Origin: Sporothrix humicola
Taxonomy: Eukaryota; Ascomycota; Sordariomycetes; Ophiostomatales; Ophiostomataceae
DNA: 64,000 nucleotides
Reading direction: 5' to 3'
Assembly: GCA_021396245.1 (NCBI GenBank)
Contig: WNYE01000027.1
Location: forward strand, 62,001 to 126,000
The position numbers and the translations under genes were made by a program. The notes below the pieces were generated by a model that was not told the origin of the DNA, searched no databases, and worked only from the letters and a program-made list of their open reading frames with translations. Numbering within the stretch: position 1 is the first letter of the stretch; each line of letters begins with the position of its first letter. Shown one piece after another: positions 10,008 through 21,494 of the stretch.

Positions 10008-11361
10008 TCACCTCATGATCTCCTGGTAGATCAGCTGCTTGAGCTGTTCCTTGCTCAGATTGTCCTTATGCTTGTCGAAGTCAAAGAACTCCTCTGGAAT
10101 CGGCGGAGCCGTGGGCTCATCTTCGGGGTCGTGGTATGGCTCCAGATATGGGTGCTTGAGGGCTTCTTCGACCGTAATACGCTTCACCGGGTTGAAGGCT
10201 AGAAGTTTCTCGAGAAGATCCAGAGCAAGGTCTGAGGTCTTGGGGAAAAGTGTCCGGAACTGGACCTTCTTTTTGAATGGAAGAGACCGAATGTACTCGC
10301 GTGCGCGCCGTGACTTGATTCCATAGTAGTCCTCCATCGTGGGTGTACCAAGGACGTCCAAAATGAGTGTCAACTGGTGGTGGTCTAGAACGGCGGAGGT
10401 TAGTCAAGAAGGATTCAGACAAACAAGGCAAAATACGGCCATGACAAGGATGGCGGCTCCAGATATGATACTGACAGTCTTTCCCGGGAAATAGGGGCTT
10501 TCCGCTGAGCATCTCAGCCAAAATGCACCCCACCGACCACACGTCGATGGCCTTGGTGTACTCCTTGAAAGTCAACATGATTTCGGGAGCCCGGTACCAA
10601 CGAGTAGCAACGTATTCCGTCATGAAACCTGAGTTGTCCTCTTGTGATGCTGCCGACCGTGCCAGGCCGAAGTCGCAGACCTTGAGGTCACAGTTGGCGT
10701 TCAACAAGAGGTTTGAGGGCTTGAGGTCACGGTGAAGCACATTCGCCGAGTGCATTGCCTTGAGGGCACGCAGGGTCTGGTAAATAAAGTACTGGCAATG
10801 GTCATCGGAAAGGTCTTGCGTGCGGATAACGCGGTGCATGTCGGTTTCCATGAGCTCCTTAAAGCATTAAAGCAAGGCATATTAGTCACGACGAAAAAGA
10901 AAAAAAAAAATGTGTACGTTGGATGCGTGATTCTCTACTCAAAAGAAACTCGGGCAGGCATACCTGGATCAAGTACACTTCGTTAAAGGTCTCGTAGCTG
11001 CGAGGCTTCTGGATATCGAGAATAGAAATGATGTTCTCGTGGTTGAAGTACCTCAGGAGCTTCATCTCGCGAAGCGTCCGTAGGCAGAACATCGAATGGT
11101 CAAACGGGGTGATTTTCTTGATAGCGACTTTCTGACCCGAGGGTTTGTGTATGGCAGAACTGAGCGGCAAAGGTAGAAAGAAAGAAAGTGTTAGTTGACA
11201 CGGCCGTTTATTTTGACTTGGTATGTCGATCGGCTGGGCCTAACTTACCAAACAACGCCGTATGCTCCCTCGCCCACAACATCTTGGATGTCGTACTGCT
11301 CGCTGACATTGAAAGAGATTTTGCGCGAGCCCGCTGGGTTCGGGGGATTGGATCGCGACAT
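10008..11361 (-). CDS. PMK1: Fus3/Kss1-type MAP kinase (Pmk1/MAK-2 orthologue)
   Basis: Terminal kinase of the pheromone/invasive-growth cascade, controlling appressorium formation, hyphal fusion and mating in filamentous fungi. Exons 11249-11361, 10964-11159, 10476-10857 and 10008-10384 give 355 residues, the exact family length; the introns are 89, 106 and 91 nt. Kinase landmarks: glycine loop GEGAYG 30-35, ATP lysine Lys52 (VAIKKI), catalytic loop HRDLKPSN 145-152, DFG 165-167 and the ERK-type activation motif Thr183-Glu-Tyr185. As far as I can recall the protein differs at only a few positions from the Magnaporthe enzyme. The donor of intron 3 (GTCAGT) is slightly unusual, but joining it restores GKDYHHQL. 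No gene lies in the 4.1 kb upstream, which is strongly CT-rich on the transcribed strand and may be a spliced leader. Confidence 0.98.
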
Positions 11362-14300
11362 GACCAACTTTGTTGGCTTTTTTGCGACCGGTGGTTTGTT
11401 GTGGTGGTCTGTTGAGATTGACCCGACTAGTGTGAGGACTGTTAAGAACCTAGCCTCGATAGCTGCTTTTCGACGATTGCGATGACAGAAGCTGGGAAAG
11501 ACGTGCGTGTGAAAGGCAAACAAATTATTCGGCGGTGAAATGGATCATGTGTATGTATGTGTGCGAGGATGTGGGTAGACACTATATACGAATGCTGTTA
11601 TAGCAACACGTATTAATGGAGGGGGAGGGGTGAAAATGGCCGGAGGGGAACAACAGGGGCGCTTGATGTCTCCTTGGTGCAGGACAGGCGGGCTTGCTGA
11701 CGGCTCAATGTGGGGAGCACAGGTCTTTTTGACACAAAAAGACGGTGGTTGTTGGAGAACGGGGGAGCTGAGCGTAAGGGAATGGTGCAGCAGGTAGTTG
11801 AAGCCTGGGACGGAGGATGTGTTGGAAAGGAGGTAAATTGATATCGTGAAAATGAAAAGAGAAATGGAGAGAAAAAAAAGAGAGGAAAAAGGGAATAGAA
11901 GTAAAGGAAGAACAGAAAAACAGAAAGAGACGGAAAGGGGAAAAGGAAGAAAGGGGATGCTGGGTCAATGTGTACTCTGGAACTGGGGGGGAGATTTTGT
12001 ATTGTATCGTCCAAAGGCACAGGCAAGGAAGGAGCAGAGAAAGATGGGGGTGGGCAATGAGTAGTGTAGGAAAAGGAAGGAGAGACGGACCCACTTGGCT
12101 AACTGGTGTGCTCAGGAGGCCAGTGTCCAAGCACCTGCGCGCGTTGCACTCTCGCCCCGTCTGGATACGAAACGACGGACAAATGTGAGGGGGACACAGC
12201 GGTCCGGCGCGAAAGCAGACGATGTCGACGGCGTAAAATCAAGAAGATGAGTTACTGAGGACTGGTGCAGTTGGTGGTTTTTGTTCTGGCTTATTTTCAG
12301 TAATCCTCAACGATGATGCGATCGTTCGAAACCGAAGACTGGGCAGGCTGCGACAGGTTGGCAGGATGTGTTATCGTAACTGAGCGCTGGGATCCGGAGC
12401 TGTTGGACAGGGGACAGAGGGATTAGAAAACAAAGGTACAACATGCGAGACTTGCACCGCAGAATTGAATATAAGTAAGTACGGAGTTGAGGGGCGGTGG
12501 GTTGTTTATGGAAGGGATTGTGATCACAATGGTGAGATGACGAAAGAAATAGTTAAGACGAAAGGAAGGTGTCAAGATCCAAGATGAAGATGGGACGACT
12601 GGATGATAAGTGAGAGGAGACAAAGAATATCGACTGCAAAAGGCCGGGAGAGGATAAGTCTGGGGAGACAGTGACACTGGAGACAGGGAGAGAGGTTACA
12701 ACAGCCACAAAGGAAATAAAACGAATACAAGAAATTGGCTGGAACAGGGCAGAGGCAGAGGACAGATCAAGGGAAAGCGTTGGAGAGACAGAGAGCGCAC
12801 AGGGGCGATTTTACTCTCACCAGATACCCAGCATTACAAGTAAAGGCGGGAGAAGGCTTCCAGAACACACGGGACCGCGCAGATCAAATGCTCTCGTGCG
12901 AACTAACTGGCAAACGAAACCCCTTGGAACAGGATGTCAGACACTGCTCTGAGATACCCGCCAGTGGATCTTGAAGAAAAGCGACGTGGAGTTGCGGGAT
13001 GTTGAGGGCCAAGGTGAGCGATGCGTGGGCAGCAGGTGGTACCAGGGGTAGGGAGTATGTGAAGAATATGGGGCAGCTTTTGCAAAGGTTTTTGAACTGC
13101 GGGCCAGGACAAGAGATGGAGCAAGAGATGGAGCCCGGGGGAGGGGCGCAAGGTAAGACACAAGAACACAGAAAGCTTTTGCTGTGTGTATGGCGGAAAC
13201 TCGTACCTGTATGATCTTCAACGACAAAAGGGGTGTTTTTGAGGTCAAAAAGAGAGCTGTGAGCATGGGAGACGGGAGGGGTAAGAAGAGAGACGGGCAA
13301 CCATGATGAGCGAGAGAGGCAGAGAAATGTCACAGAATATTAGGGGGCAGCCGGGTGCTTTGAGTGCTATAGCCTATGAGGCACTTGGGTGTTCCTCAAG
13401 ACGGATAGAATTAAAGATGATTGGAGGGACTTCGCAAGGCTTACCTTTAGAAGCCGTGGTAAGTGAGGCAGAGTATGTGCAATGAACAACAACGGGCACA
13501 GAGCCTGGAGGACTTCGTCCACAGTATGTCGTACTCCGTACTCCGTTTTTTGTCAACTTGCAAGACACAACTGCAAGACACAATTCGCTGGCCAGGCCTC
13601 TTGGATTTTGTGACAGGAGTTGCCCCACGACTCTACGGAGAAATACTGTTTTAGATCCTGCCCTGTGCGTTGAGTAGTGTGTGGGCGGATTGGTACAGAG
13701 GTGTGAAATCGAATAATGACTAGAATCGCTGTTCAACGACAACAAGTGGTCGCAAGCGGCGACGACGGGAGAGCTAAGAGAACGTACCTGGCCGATTGTT
13801 TTAGGGGTAAACTAAAAATAGGAGAATGCGTGGATAAGACGCGAGGCGGTTGAGAGGGAGAAAGGGAAGAGGACGAAGAAGAAGGGCACAATCGATCGAG
13901 CAAAACGAAAAGAACGGGAGAAAACCAATGAAGGCCGAGATTTGGATTTGAATGGATGCTGGCGATAGGGAGGGAGCACACATTTCCAAGTCGCGAGATT
14001 GTCGTTTGGTGAAGTATTATTATATGCTTGAGCCCATTTACAACGTACAGTGTGCCGTGTATGATGTAGCAAGTACCCTGTATTTGTGCACATCTGGGGC
14101 CAGGACCCAGTACAGTGTACTTATCGCACACAATACCAAGATTTAATTTCTGGCCAATCGTAGCCCGTCTTGAGGCGCCCACCGCGTGTGTTTCAATCAC
14201 ATCCCAAGCAACCCCAAGTGCTGTTTCATGACTGGCTACGGCGCTTGGAGCGCAGATGAATGAAAAAGAAGGGAGAAAAATACTCCATACTGCGTAGAAA

Positions 14301-15474
14301 ATTAAAAATTAAAAAAAAAAGAAGAAAGGAAAGGAAAAGAATTCGAAAAGAGGAGGGATGAAGAATGCATACCAAGGATTAAAAATAGCATCTGACATGA
14401 ATGAGAAGACGACATGGAGGCAGATCACGGGTCGTGGTTTGCCGCCGACACCTCTGTGCTGGTGTGTTTGAAATGACAATTCCAAATGCAGACGCGTTTG
14501 CGTCGTAGATCCTGGGAATCACGACTGACTGAGTATGCTTCAAGGCAGCCAGGTCGGGAGAAACAGCCATTTACGCGAACAAGGCTGTCTCCGTGGCCCG
14601 GGATACAGAGAGGGACGAGGATCGATCAACGAGGGCGCTTCGATGGATGGCCTTCCAGACCGAGTGACAGACATTGTTGCATGTGACCTCTGCTGTTCCA
14701 TCGTACTTCGCAAGATACAAAATACTGCGTATCATCTATGGCTGCTTTACTGCCCTGTAAGTGCCACGATCTACGATGCACGGAGCATCAATGCCTTATT
14801 TTCCGGAAGCCTCCAGCATTGGCCTCTGCTTATTATCTCCATATTTGTACCGGGCTGTGTTGGATATACGCCGGCCTATGGCAGCATAAGAGGAAGAGCG
14901 GGAGAATGGATAGGTGGGAGAAGCCGCTTTATTCTCGAGTTCATGAGTTTTGTTGACATATGATTCTCTATTGTTGCTTGAGTGTTTTGTGTAACCTTTC
15001 CACATTGCTGATCTAGACTTCACACACAACTACGGCTCAGCTCCCAGATTCCCCCCATGCCGTGTCGGTGCTGTTGATTGCCTTGGTTTGTAGTCCTCCA
15101 CAGTAATCATTCCATTCCACTCTGATGTCATGTATCTACATACAAAATCTGTTTCAAAAATCAACTTTGATGAGTCCAAAAACGAACACGCAGAAATAAA
15201 CAGGAGATAAAAAAGACAAAAACAAATATGAATGCGGCATAGTTGGAGTGTTGGAAAAGACCGAACAAACGAAGAAAAACAAAGCGCGGGAAGTGATAAA
15301 CGAAAGAGGGAAAGATACAAATGCAGTTTGAATTGTAGTAGGTAAACGCGAGAAAACAACTCCAGCCATCGTACCGCACTTGAAATTACTGGACGACCTG
15401 TCACGAAACACGTTAGCGACTGCTCTATAACAAAGCACAACAGAATGCGAGAAACTGCAATTCGCGGAGATGTG
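11362..15474. other. 4.1-kb gene-free region upstream of the MAP kinase
   Basis: No coding gene recognised on either strand; the ORFs are low-complexity or unconserved. From about 11.6 to 13.9 kb the plus strand is GA-rich, so a minus-strand transcript would be CT-rich, as in fungal 5' leaders. On that strand there are strong splice-donor strings at 13787 (CAG|GTACGT), 13444 (AAG|GTAAGC), 13206 (CAG|GTACGA) and 12820 (CTG|GTGAGA). It also holds one TACTCCGTA (13532-13540). The 15.0-15.47 kb part is the SEC24 3' flank. Confidence 0.55.
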
Positions 15475-18400
15475 CTAACGATTACTTACTTTTTCGCGCA
15501 GGCTGCCCATCCATTGCTGGAAGCTCATGCTGTGATCTGCCCGGTCCTCGACCAATAGCGTCTGTGCCCACAGTTTCAAGCTCGGTTCGCCGTCCTCCCG
15601 CACCACATATAGATGCGGCACCGTGATGCTGCCAACACCCCGCGACTTGAAGTCACGGCTCTTCTGGATAACCGCCCGTACACGCTCGTTGAAGTCGTTG
15701 TCCAGCTCGGGCAGCGACGTCTTACCCACATGTAGCTGCGTCCGGTCCGTGACGCCGAAAACGTCCACCAACAGCTGCGGCACCGTGTCGCGGCCAACCC
15801 AAAGGAACTGCGTCTGACCGTCGTCAATCAGGTATAGACCGTACGGAACAAACCGCTCTGATGACAAGTTGAGTGGTGGCGGCAGCACGATCTGGCTGGT
15901 TTCGGGATCCGGAACACCAGCATTGTCAGGCATGTCATGAAGCGAGTAGAGGTGGGGGTAAATGAACTGCAGAAGAAGCGGCACAGGCAACGTCGACAGC
16001 TGGCACAGCGCTGCAGAGCGAAGATCAGACGGGATCTGAGCCGATTTGCGCAGGCCGACGTTCTTGATCAGGCCTAGGAACAAGGCCGGAAGACCCCGCA
16101 GATTGGCCGGAAACTGCAGGCCACCTCCCATGCTGCCACCTGCCAGTTCTTTGCGGAATGTTTGTAGCAGCTCGATCAGCTTATTCTGCAGACTGTCGCG
16201 GGCCGCATCCAGGCCGCCGTCCAGAGCACGCTCAACGGCCTTGTGGCTAAAGTACGCCGTCACTGCTGCCTGGTCGGCTGACCCGTACACATCTGCAAGG
16301 CTGAGGGTTGTAGGAAGTGCCAGCGTCAAGACACGGATGCGGCGCTCACCGTTGCACGTTGTGTGTAGCACGGCTGTCTGGAGACACACCACATTTTTCT
16401 GGAGAGTTTCGTCAATGGCAACCTCAACCACGTAGCATTGGTCGCGAGGGAAGGCCGGGAAAGCGCATAAATCGGAGCTGCGATTGAAAAAGTTGCCATA
16501 GAAAGAGCTCATTCGGAGGCCAGTAGTTGCGCGAACACGGAGCACAGCCTCGAGCCCTATCTCTGATGAGAGGTAGTCGCTGAACTCGGTAGCAAACTTG
16601 ATCGCATCCTCCGGGCGCCCTGCGTTCCAGCCCGGGTAGAACCATGTTTGACCACCTGTGTAACGTGGCAAATTGCTAAGCGACGCCACGTCCTGGTACT
16701 GTGATGAGAAGAGGAACATATCAACTGAAACCTGGTTTTTGGAGCATTCTACAGCAAAGCTTTTGTAAAAACTGTTGGCAGTCTGAAGAAGGGCGCCCTC
16801 TTTGGACGTGCCCAAAACCTTCTTGTCCTCGCGCATTTCCAGCTTGCCAGTTCCCGTGTTAGGCAGGGACGAGCTGAGAACCACCATCTTGCCTCCCAAG
16901 GGTGAGATAAGCTTGTGGCCTGCACGTAGAGCGGAGCCCATGCAAGACCCGTTGTTCTGGTTGTTTGCGAACATGCTAGGTAGTTTCGTGAGGAACAGCT
17001 CAATGCTCTGGCGCGAGCTGGTCAACGGCACAAGAAGCTCCTGGGGGACGGGCATGAAGGGTTCGTCCAAGTCGCTGACCACAAGCATGCTTGTCTCGCC
17101 AGCGCCGTTATTTTCATCATCGTCCTCCTTCGTGGTGTCCTCTTCCAGGCCGTCTTCCTTAGCGGCAGGTTTCGAGTCACGCGGGATGGCAAAGTAGTGC
17201 AGTGAGGAGTCGACGGCAATGAAGCCGAGCCGTGTTCGACCATCGGCATTAGGTATCCTGTTGAGGCTGTCGAGAATCGTGCGGGCACTGGTGGCAAGTA
17301 GGCCCGTGGACACGGCGGCGTAGCTGACATCGAAGAGGAACAGGTAGACAAGGGGTTGCGGCGGGCGCACCATGTACTCCTGCGGCGCGACAAATTCGAC
17401 AACGGCATGGTTCAGCTCGTGGCGCTGCCAACGGTCAACGCTCTTCTGCGAGGCGGCATCCCAGTCAAAAGCCTGGGGCACGTCGTTGGTAAGGTTGCAC
17501 ATGTTGCAGCGCCAGCGGTGGCCATGGTCCACAAAGGTTACAAAGGGATTGATGTATGAACGGCATCTCCGGCAGCGTGAAATGACCTGATCCTGGACAA
17601 CAGGCACGTTGTCATCCATGTCGTGCAAGGATGCATAGGGCTGGATAATGAGGGCGAACGGCAACTTGGACTTTTTGAGGAGCGAGTGGTTCGTGGGGAC
17701 GGCGTTGATTGTGGACCGCACATACTTGGGAGGGCAGTTGGCATCTGGCGAAGGGGTAACGCTGCTCTATCAGGATTGAAAAAAAAGGGACGGTTAGTTT
17801 GAGTGTACTGATAAATATGTGTGTTGACATATGTGTAAGACTGGTGGGTTTTAAAGAAGACTGCAAGAAGACGGAACTAGAAAAATAACGACGGGAAAAA
17901 GGGACCCCCCCCCCCCCCCCAAAAAGAGGAATGGCATGGAAGGCGGAATGGGGGCGGGAGCAGGGGGCAGACTCTTACATTTGGGGGAAGCATGATGGGC
18001 GGCGGCGGGAGGTCAAGCTCAGATACATTAAAAGGCTGGCTCATAAGGTCGGTGGGATACAGTTGGTTAAGAGGCCCGGTCCGAGGCGGTTGGCCGACCT
18101 GAGAGGCCACCTGCTGGTGCGGCTGCTGGTGAGGGGCTGCCGGCTGGCCAGCACCGGCGAAGCCCATGTTGGCAACACCAGCCGTAACTGCATCCACGCC
18201 GCCAGCACTAGGCGCGCCTGTATTGGCGCCAGGGTAGCCATAATCGGGATATCCGTAACCGCCGGCTGCCTGAGCACCGCCGGGAGCACCAACGCCGGGC
18301 TGTTGTGGATGGCCGTACTGGACATCCTGGGCGTCGGGGCCGGGCTGGGCACCGTAGCCGCCGTACGCGGGGGTACCGGCAGGCTGGGCGGAAGCTCCGT

Positions 18401-18626
18401 ATTGGCCAGGCGCTGGCATTTGGGCGCCGGCGGTGTTGCCAGCCGTGCCAACGCTGAAAGCATCGGCAGCATACGCTCTCTTCTTCTTCTTTCCGGTCTC
18501 TTGGACATGTGCAACGGCGGCTGGCGGGGCCTGGCCCTCGGGCTGCTGCTGCTGATCTTGGAAGCCCTGCTGGTCGCCATACGGCGACGGCTGACCGCCG
18601 TACTGCTGGCCGTAAGGAGCAGACAT
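15475..18626 (-). CDS. SEC24: COPII coat subunit Sec24
   Basis: Cargo-binding subunit of the Sec23/Sec24 inner COPII coat at ER exit sites. Exons 17979-18626 and 15475-17766 give 979 residues. The N-terminal 200 residues are Gln/Pro/Gly/Tyr-rich (MSAPYGQQYGG onward) and end in LPPPPIMLPPN. The exon junction continues SSVTPSPDANCPPKYV, as in the family. The zinc finger is Cys281/Cys284 (CRRC) with Cys303/Cys306 (CNMC). The trunk has the vWA-like strand LVYLFLFDVSYAAVSTG, followed by the beta-sandwich and helical parts (GGLQFPANLRGLPALFLGLIKN) and a gelsolin-like C-terminus (PYGLYLIDDGQTQFLWVG). Intron 1 is 212 nt and contains a 16-bp homopolymer. The last codons overlap a perfect GTAAGT donor, so the true C-terminus may be spliced to a small extra exon. 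The frame is open 72 codons upstream (to 18842), probably leader. Confidence 0.95.
17905..17920. repeat. 16-bp poly-C run in SEC24 intron
   Basis: An uninterrupted run of 16 C on the plus strand (G16 in the SEC24 pre-mRNA), 58 nt inside the intron from its donor. It could fold as a G-rich structure in RNA, or be a slippage-prone assembly artefact. Confidence 0.85.
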
Positions 18627-20434
18627 GGCAGGGGGCGGTGTGGCACAGAGGAAATGGGTCTGACGGGTCAATGGGGCGTCTGTGTGAAGATGGCGGGCGA
18701 GGCAATCCAAAGCAAAGATTTTGATCGGGAGGGATGTCAGGCCGGCGTGATTCGGACGGGATCTTGGTGTTGCGAACAGCGTCGAAGGAGATGGATGTTG
18801 ATGAGCGAGGGATGGACGATTGATTCCAACTGTCGAAAGCACGAGGCGAGGAGGAAGATAAAAAGGAAACGGAAAGGCTCAGGCAGCAGCGCAATGGAGC
18901 TCGGAAAGAAAGCCAAATGTGGCCTTTGAAGCTGGTCTAAGAACGGCACCAAGAAGCGGCGATAGGAAAGGTAGTGTCGCCAGGTGGCAGATGTTTGCAA
19001 GCTGTGTGGCGGGTGGATGGCGAAGAGGGGATGGAAAGGACTCAGGAGGCAAACTGAGAATGGCAGCAACAAACGTTTGTGTGGGATTTGCATCATTGTG
19101 CGGTCGTCCACCTGTCCTCTTGAGTGGCCTGTGCGCTAACTGAAATGCTCAGTACATTCCCCACTCGTTGCTGTGCACCTGGGCCGTGGTAGCTCCCCGC
19201 ACCCCTCAAATCGTGATGTTCCACGTGATTGAATGGGACTTGTGTGGCGGAGTCGCGTGGTGTGGCGGTGCAATCTGGTACGCCGTAAATATGACAAAAG
19301 TATTGCCTTTGTAACGACACACACATTCTATGCTCCGCTATCCCCTCTGCCCCTTGAGCTAGCCCCCTGAAGCTTCTAATTTCAAGTTTGCCCCTAAAAC
19401 GATAGTAAGGAACCGTCCACCTTTCCTTTCCTTAGCATGGCTCGCATGGGTATTAAGGAACAATCCGTCGCAAGCAGGATCCTTGAAAACTGCGCCCCCC
19501 CTCCCCACTCAATGGTGAGAAGCTTGTGATTGCCAACGTTATGTTCTCACGGCAGCTGAAAGAACAGGATCCAGCCCGAGACTACTGCCACCAGAACCTG
19601 ATGTTTTTGGCGCATTTCGAAACTGTTCTCGGCCTGACCTGGGACGGCGAGACAGGCTACTGCAGGCGTCACCTATCACTCCTTGCGCTAGTAAGAGACG
19701 TACATATAATTATCACACAGCATACGTCGTATTACAGAGTACAGAGGCACTGAGGACTTCAGACCCGAGTGTATTACGACGTGCTCCGTACGTGTCTCTT
19801 GGATGTCATTGCGTAGCAAGACCCAGCAAATGAGGGGACCAGCAAAAAGACTCGCGTAGTACTCCATATCAGTACTCCGAACGGTATTACTTTGTACAAC
19901 TATTGCCGAGATTTTATTGCTAGTCGAAGTCTCAAAAGTAGCTGCCCCATACTTCGCAAGATATGTCGTAGATCGAAAGAAGACGAAAAAAGGCCTCCAA
20001 GACCATTTTGTATCCAGCGCTGTCCTTTTCAAGAGCGATCGCCGTCGCCTTTTGTGTGCTCTTGCCCTCTTTATCGTTTTCTTATTTTGTCGCAACCTGC
20101 AACCTGTCGGGCCTCTGTCGCGGTGTCTCCTTCCTTTTTTTTGTCATTTGCTTTTCCGTCTTCCTCTTCTGGTGCCAAGAGGACCCTTTTGTGTGCAGCT
20201 CAGCCTCTTTCCTCTCGCTCTCCTTTGCCGCATCTTTCTTCTTCCTTTTACTTTTTCATTTTCCTCGCCTTCTTTCCGCTTTGAACGCCCCCTCTCTCTC
20301 TTACTTCTTTCGCCGTGCCGCCCAGCTTCGCGAGCCTGCACCACACTCATCTCCATCTCGGCCCTTCATCAACCACATCGGTGCTCGCAATTCTTGCTCT
20401 TTTTATTCACCTTGCGCGACAACAACCACGCACC
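18627..20434. promoter_or_regulatory. Divergent SEC24 / small membrane protein upstream region
   Basis: A 1.8-kb region between divergent genes with no supported gene. It has an E-box (CACGTG 19222-19227), TACGTCGTA at 19733-19741 followed by TTACAGAGTACAG, a partial TACGACGTG at 19774-19782, and a long pyrimidine-rich leader from about 20110 to 20430 before the small membrane protein gene. Confidence 0.6.
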
Positions 20435-21056
20435 ATGGCTGGCCGTTCATTGATCGGGTAAGACATCTCCTCTTGCCTGCTGCCAGTGTTCGCTTGCGTA
20501 TCCAAGACCTTCTCGCATTGAACACCTGCATTTTATCGCCCGCAAACGATTTCTGAACCACCTCTTTCTCCTCCCTCCCATCCCCCCTTTTGTTACTCTG
20601 TCCTCTTACCTCTGCTATTTGTGGTGGCTAGTGTGCTGACCCTCCCCAATGCCAGACAACTTTTCCCCCTCGTTGTCCTCTTCATCATCATTGGCGGCCT
20701 TGCCTTTGTTGGCTACCAAATCTACCTGGGCGTGAACAAGATCCAGGCGCAAGCGACCAAGAATATCGGCAACAAAAACATCACATTCACCAAGGATGGC
20801 ATGCGTGTCAATGTCAAGGAGGTAAAAAACGAGAAATACGTCGACGCGACGCAGAAAGTGTTCGTGGACGTGTGGAACCAGCATGCGAACAACATCGGCC
20901 TCGATGAACAGCGCAAGCGGTATGTATTGCCCGGCAGTCACCATCCTCTCACCACTACGTTTTGCATGCCGGTATCCTGTGTTGTCCATCCAGTTTCCCC
21001 CGGTATAGTTCCGCTTGCTAACCTGGCTGGGCAGACACAACTCTAAATCGAAATAG
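20435..21056 (+). CDS. Small single-pass membrane protein, uncharacterised
   Basis: I do not know a function. Proposed exons are 20435-20457, 20632-20919 and 21035-21056, giving about 110 residues. Exon 1 is only 23 nt (MAGRSLIG, in a CACCATGG start context) with donor GTAAGA; exon 2 opens VLTLPNARQLFPL. Residues about 17-39 (LFPLVVLFIIIGGLAFVGYQ) form one strong transmembrane helix. After it comes a charged region containing KNITFTKDGMRVNVKEVKNE and VFVDVWNQ, which I recall from small proteins in other filamentous fungi. The 3' end is uncertain. A CTAAC branch site at 21018 favours the acceptor at 21034, giving the ending RHNSKSK; the next acceptor, at 21056, would stop after KR. No signal peptide is seen, so it is likely an N-anchored organelle membrane protein. 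Confidence 0.7.
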
Positions 21057-21494
21057 GTGACGCCACAAAATGGCAACGGAGGGCTGCATCGGGGTCAGCC
21101 CAGGGCCACTCGACCTAACATCTCTGCCAGGATGTACGGCGACGTTGACATCTACACAGACAATACGATAGTGCAAAGACGATTCCGTCCACAATACCAA
21201 ATACTATACCCAACACAGAAGCGAGCGGTGATGATAGAAGCCATCAAGAGAAGCTAAAGTAGCGAATCCTTGTAGGCCGCGAGAAGATGGCAGACCCATG
21301 ACGCAAATGGCGATGTCTCTATCATTGGACCACAGCAAACCAGTTTAGATCAGCCCTTGCGTGCCTGAATAAGCGGAAGGCACAGTGTTTGTTACACCAT
21401 TATGAAATAAAATACCATTTTTTAAGACTTCTTTCCCAACACGTCACATGTACGCTGGTGTCTATACGGTGCTATCCACGCCTAGCTATTCCAC
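21057..21494. other. Convergent 3' spacer
   Basis: A 438-bp spacer between the small membrane protein and the Zn2Cys6 factor. AT-rich AATAAAATACC at about 21405-21415 is a plausible plus-strand polyadenylation context. Nothing else is seen. Confidence 0.55.

Noticed and set aside
17931..18929. Long plus-strand open frame of 332 codons
   Set aside because: It lies antisense to SEC24 exon 1, whose GC-rich Gln/Pro/Gly codons lack stops in this frame. The translation has no family features.
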